Part shown: positions 63,131 to 64,000 of the stretch, piece after piece
Position numbering within the stretch: position 1 is the first letter of the stretch
How the letters are laid out: each line of letters opens with the position of its first letter
DNA from: Flavobacterium aquidurense
Lineage (GTDB): Bacteria; Bacteroidota; Bacteroidia; Flavobacteriales; Flavobacteriaceae
DNA: 64,000 nt
Direction of reading: 5' to 3'
Assembly (NCBI GenBank): GCA_900107365.1
Contig: FNPS01000001.1
Span: forward strand, 806,001-870,000
The notes under the pieces: generated by a model
The model's database searches: none
Told to the model about the DNA's origin: nothing
Seen by the model: only the letters and a program-made list of their open reading frames with translations
Made by a program: the position numbers and the translations under genes

Positions 63131-63415
63131 TTACATCTTTTTCAAAAGAAATAGAATTATTATAATTGTGGGTATTACTGTGACAATAAAACAAAATAGA
63201 TATTTGATTTTTTGCGAGTTATTTTTTATGATTAATAAAATTATATTAAAAATAATCCAAGTAAGAAGCCCCGCAATTATTGGAAAAACATTTAAGGCTA
63301 ACCATTCTCCGGAAGGAAGACCTCCAAATTGAATAGAAAATATCCAAAAAGAAAATATCAGAATTATTGAAAACTCCAATATTTTTTTCGAACTAAAAAA
63401 ATATGATTTATTCAT
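63131..63415 (-). CDS. Small membrane protein, unknown (gene B', intact copy)
   Basis: 94 residues, three membrane segments: ILEFSIILIFSFWIFSIQFGGLP, LNVFPIIAGLLTWIIFNIILLII, YLFCFIVTVIPTIIIILFLL. Homologous along its length to the frameshifted copy at 63531-63823 (shared IQF..LP.G and the three-helix plan). Starts 6 bp after the fragment of gene A', as the other copy starts 5 bp after gene A, so A-B is a repeated module. Confidence 0.65.
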   Translation of the reverse strand: MNKSYFFSSKKILEFSIILIFSFWIFSIQFGGLPSGEWLALNVFPIIAGLLTWIIFNIILLIIKNNSQKIKYLFCFIVTVIPTIIIILFLLKKM

Positions 63416-63421
63416 AGTTTA

Positions 63422-63553
63422 TTAAAATTTTGATGTAAAAGAAATTCTAGTAATAAATGGTTTGTAATTTTTAAAGTGTTGTAAAACAGATTGAACATAA
63501 AAAATCCTGATGATATTTTTATTCTGGAATTCATAAAAAGAATGAGACACCAA
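63422..63553 (-). pseudogene. Gene A' fragment (C-terminal remnant)
   Basis: About 42 codons open on the minus strand, ending VLQHFKNYKPFITRISFTSKF at the TAA 63422-63424. It matches the tail ILQHFREYKPFITKTFFTTNF of the gene that leaves the window at 64000. Its upstream part is missing and replaced by the end of the B copy, so it is a truncated duplicate. Confidence 0.7.
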
Positions 63554-63823
63554 AAATCACAAAAGAAAAAGCGATAATTGATAGTAAAAAAAGAACAGGT
63601 ACAATGAGGTATTTTTTTTTATTTACAAAAACAGAGAGATGGTTTAAAATATAATATAATATAAAAACCAACTAATAAAGGATGGTAATAGGCAGAATAT
63701 AAATACTTCAAAGTAATCGCCGAATGGAAGGTTGGCAAATTGGATATAATTAATTACTAGTAATAATAATAAAATTGAAAATATTACACTGATATTTTCT
63801 TGATGTGATAATTTGAGATTCAT
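63531..63823 (-). pseudogene. Gene B copy, frameshifted
   Basis: From ATG 63823 the frame reads MNLKLSHQENISVIFSILLL and on to NYIQFANLPFGDYF and FYYIIF-like residues, stopping at 63644. A -1 shift near TTTTAAA there continues NHLSVFVNKKKYLIVPVLFL to a stop at 63531, giving about 97 residues in total and aligning with the intact 94-residue protein at 63131. Either a real mutation or a sequencing error in the A/T run. Confidence 0.65.
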
Positions 63824-63828
63824 TTATT

Positions 63829-64000
63829 TTATTTCTTAAAGTTGGTTGTAAAAAAGGTTTTTGTTATAAATGGTTTGTATTCTCTGAAATGTTGTAAAAT
63901 AAACCAGACTATAAAAATATCATTATCATACTTTTCTATATTTGGATAATCTTGACCAAAAATGTCGAAAAAATCAAAATATGGTTTTGAATAAGGCTTA
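63829..64000 (-). CDS. Gene A, C-terminal part (runs off the right edge)
   Basis: 56 codons plus stop (63829-63831) are visible, reading KPYSKPYFDFFDIFGQDYPN, then a hydrophobic/aromatic helix FIVWFILQHFREYKPFITKTFF. No family recognised. Its tail is duplicated at 63422. It is immediately followed by the B copy. Confidence 0.6.
   Translation of the reverse strand, partial: KPYSKPYFDFFDIFGQDYPNIEKYDNDIFIVWFILQHFREYKPFITKTFFTTNFKK

Overview
The window reads as chromosome of a Flavobacterium-like member of the Bacteroidota. The grounds are low GC, a SusC/SusD polysaccharide locus, genes without clear Shine-Dalgarno sites, promoter elements of the Bacteroidota type (TTG or TTTG, about 19 bases, then TAnnTTTG), and many short intergenic repeats of the kind scattered through Flavobacterium genomes. 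No tRNA, rRNA or CRISPR array was seen.

Layout. 1-8124: heavy-metal efflux island (end of a DUF6660-like gene, czcA, czcC, czcB, Zn/Cd P-type ATPase). 8195-14773: single genes (tautomerase-like, VOC, serine hydrolase, DUF1810, DapB-like) and a MarR/S41-peptidase pair. 14820-18843: succinate dehydrogenase/fumarate reductase A and B without a neighbouring membrane-anchor gene, then a divergent HxlR regulator and azoreductase. 18899-27148: thiolase, TonB siderophore receptor, LLM oxidoreductase, TSUP/DUF1634 membrane pair, two secreted thioredoxin-fold proteins, DUF3861. 27404-35212: LytTR two-component system divergent from an AcrAB-TolC-type tripartite pump. 35544-41941: secreted basic protein, Crp/Fnr regulator and NmrA-like reductase, MscS channel, Na+/H+ antiporter. 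42132-54103: a compact xylan-utilisation locus (LacI regulator, SusC, SusD, surface glycan-binding protein, GH10 xylanase with inserted carbohydrate-binding modules, GH35-like enzyme). 54893-57301: OxyR, a secreted alpha/beta hydrolase and an OsmC peroxidase. 57876-60583: metNIQ behind a Met-rich leader ORF and a terminator. 60919-64000: a REP-associated tyrosine transposase carrying REP palindromes inside its own reading frame, a truncated T6SS VgrG, and a tandemly duplicated, partly decayed run of small genes.

How genes work together. The metal island combines periplasm-spanning Czc export with a cytoplasmic exporter. The xylan locus binds, imports and cleaves xylan under a LacI repressor whose likely operator overlaps the susC promoter. 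Several regulators sit beside clean candidate operators: MarR (two TTTGATATATCAAA sites on its own promoter), HxlR (36-bp palindrome), Crp/Fnr (TTGAT-N4-ATCAA) and LytTR (direct repeats 21 bp apart).

Most unusual points: (1) the lipoprotein signal peptide of czcB is written entirely by intergenic repeat families, including a heptanucleotide array read as a heptapeptide repeat; (2) a 30-codon leader with five Met codons and an intrinsic terminator precedes metNIQ, suggesting methionine attenuation; (3) REP palindromes lie in frame inside the RAYT gene; (4) a hidden tandem duplication, with a frameshift and a gene fragment, lies next to the broken vgrG.
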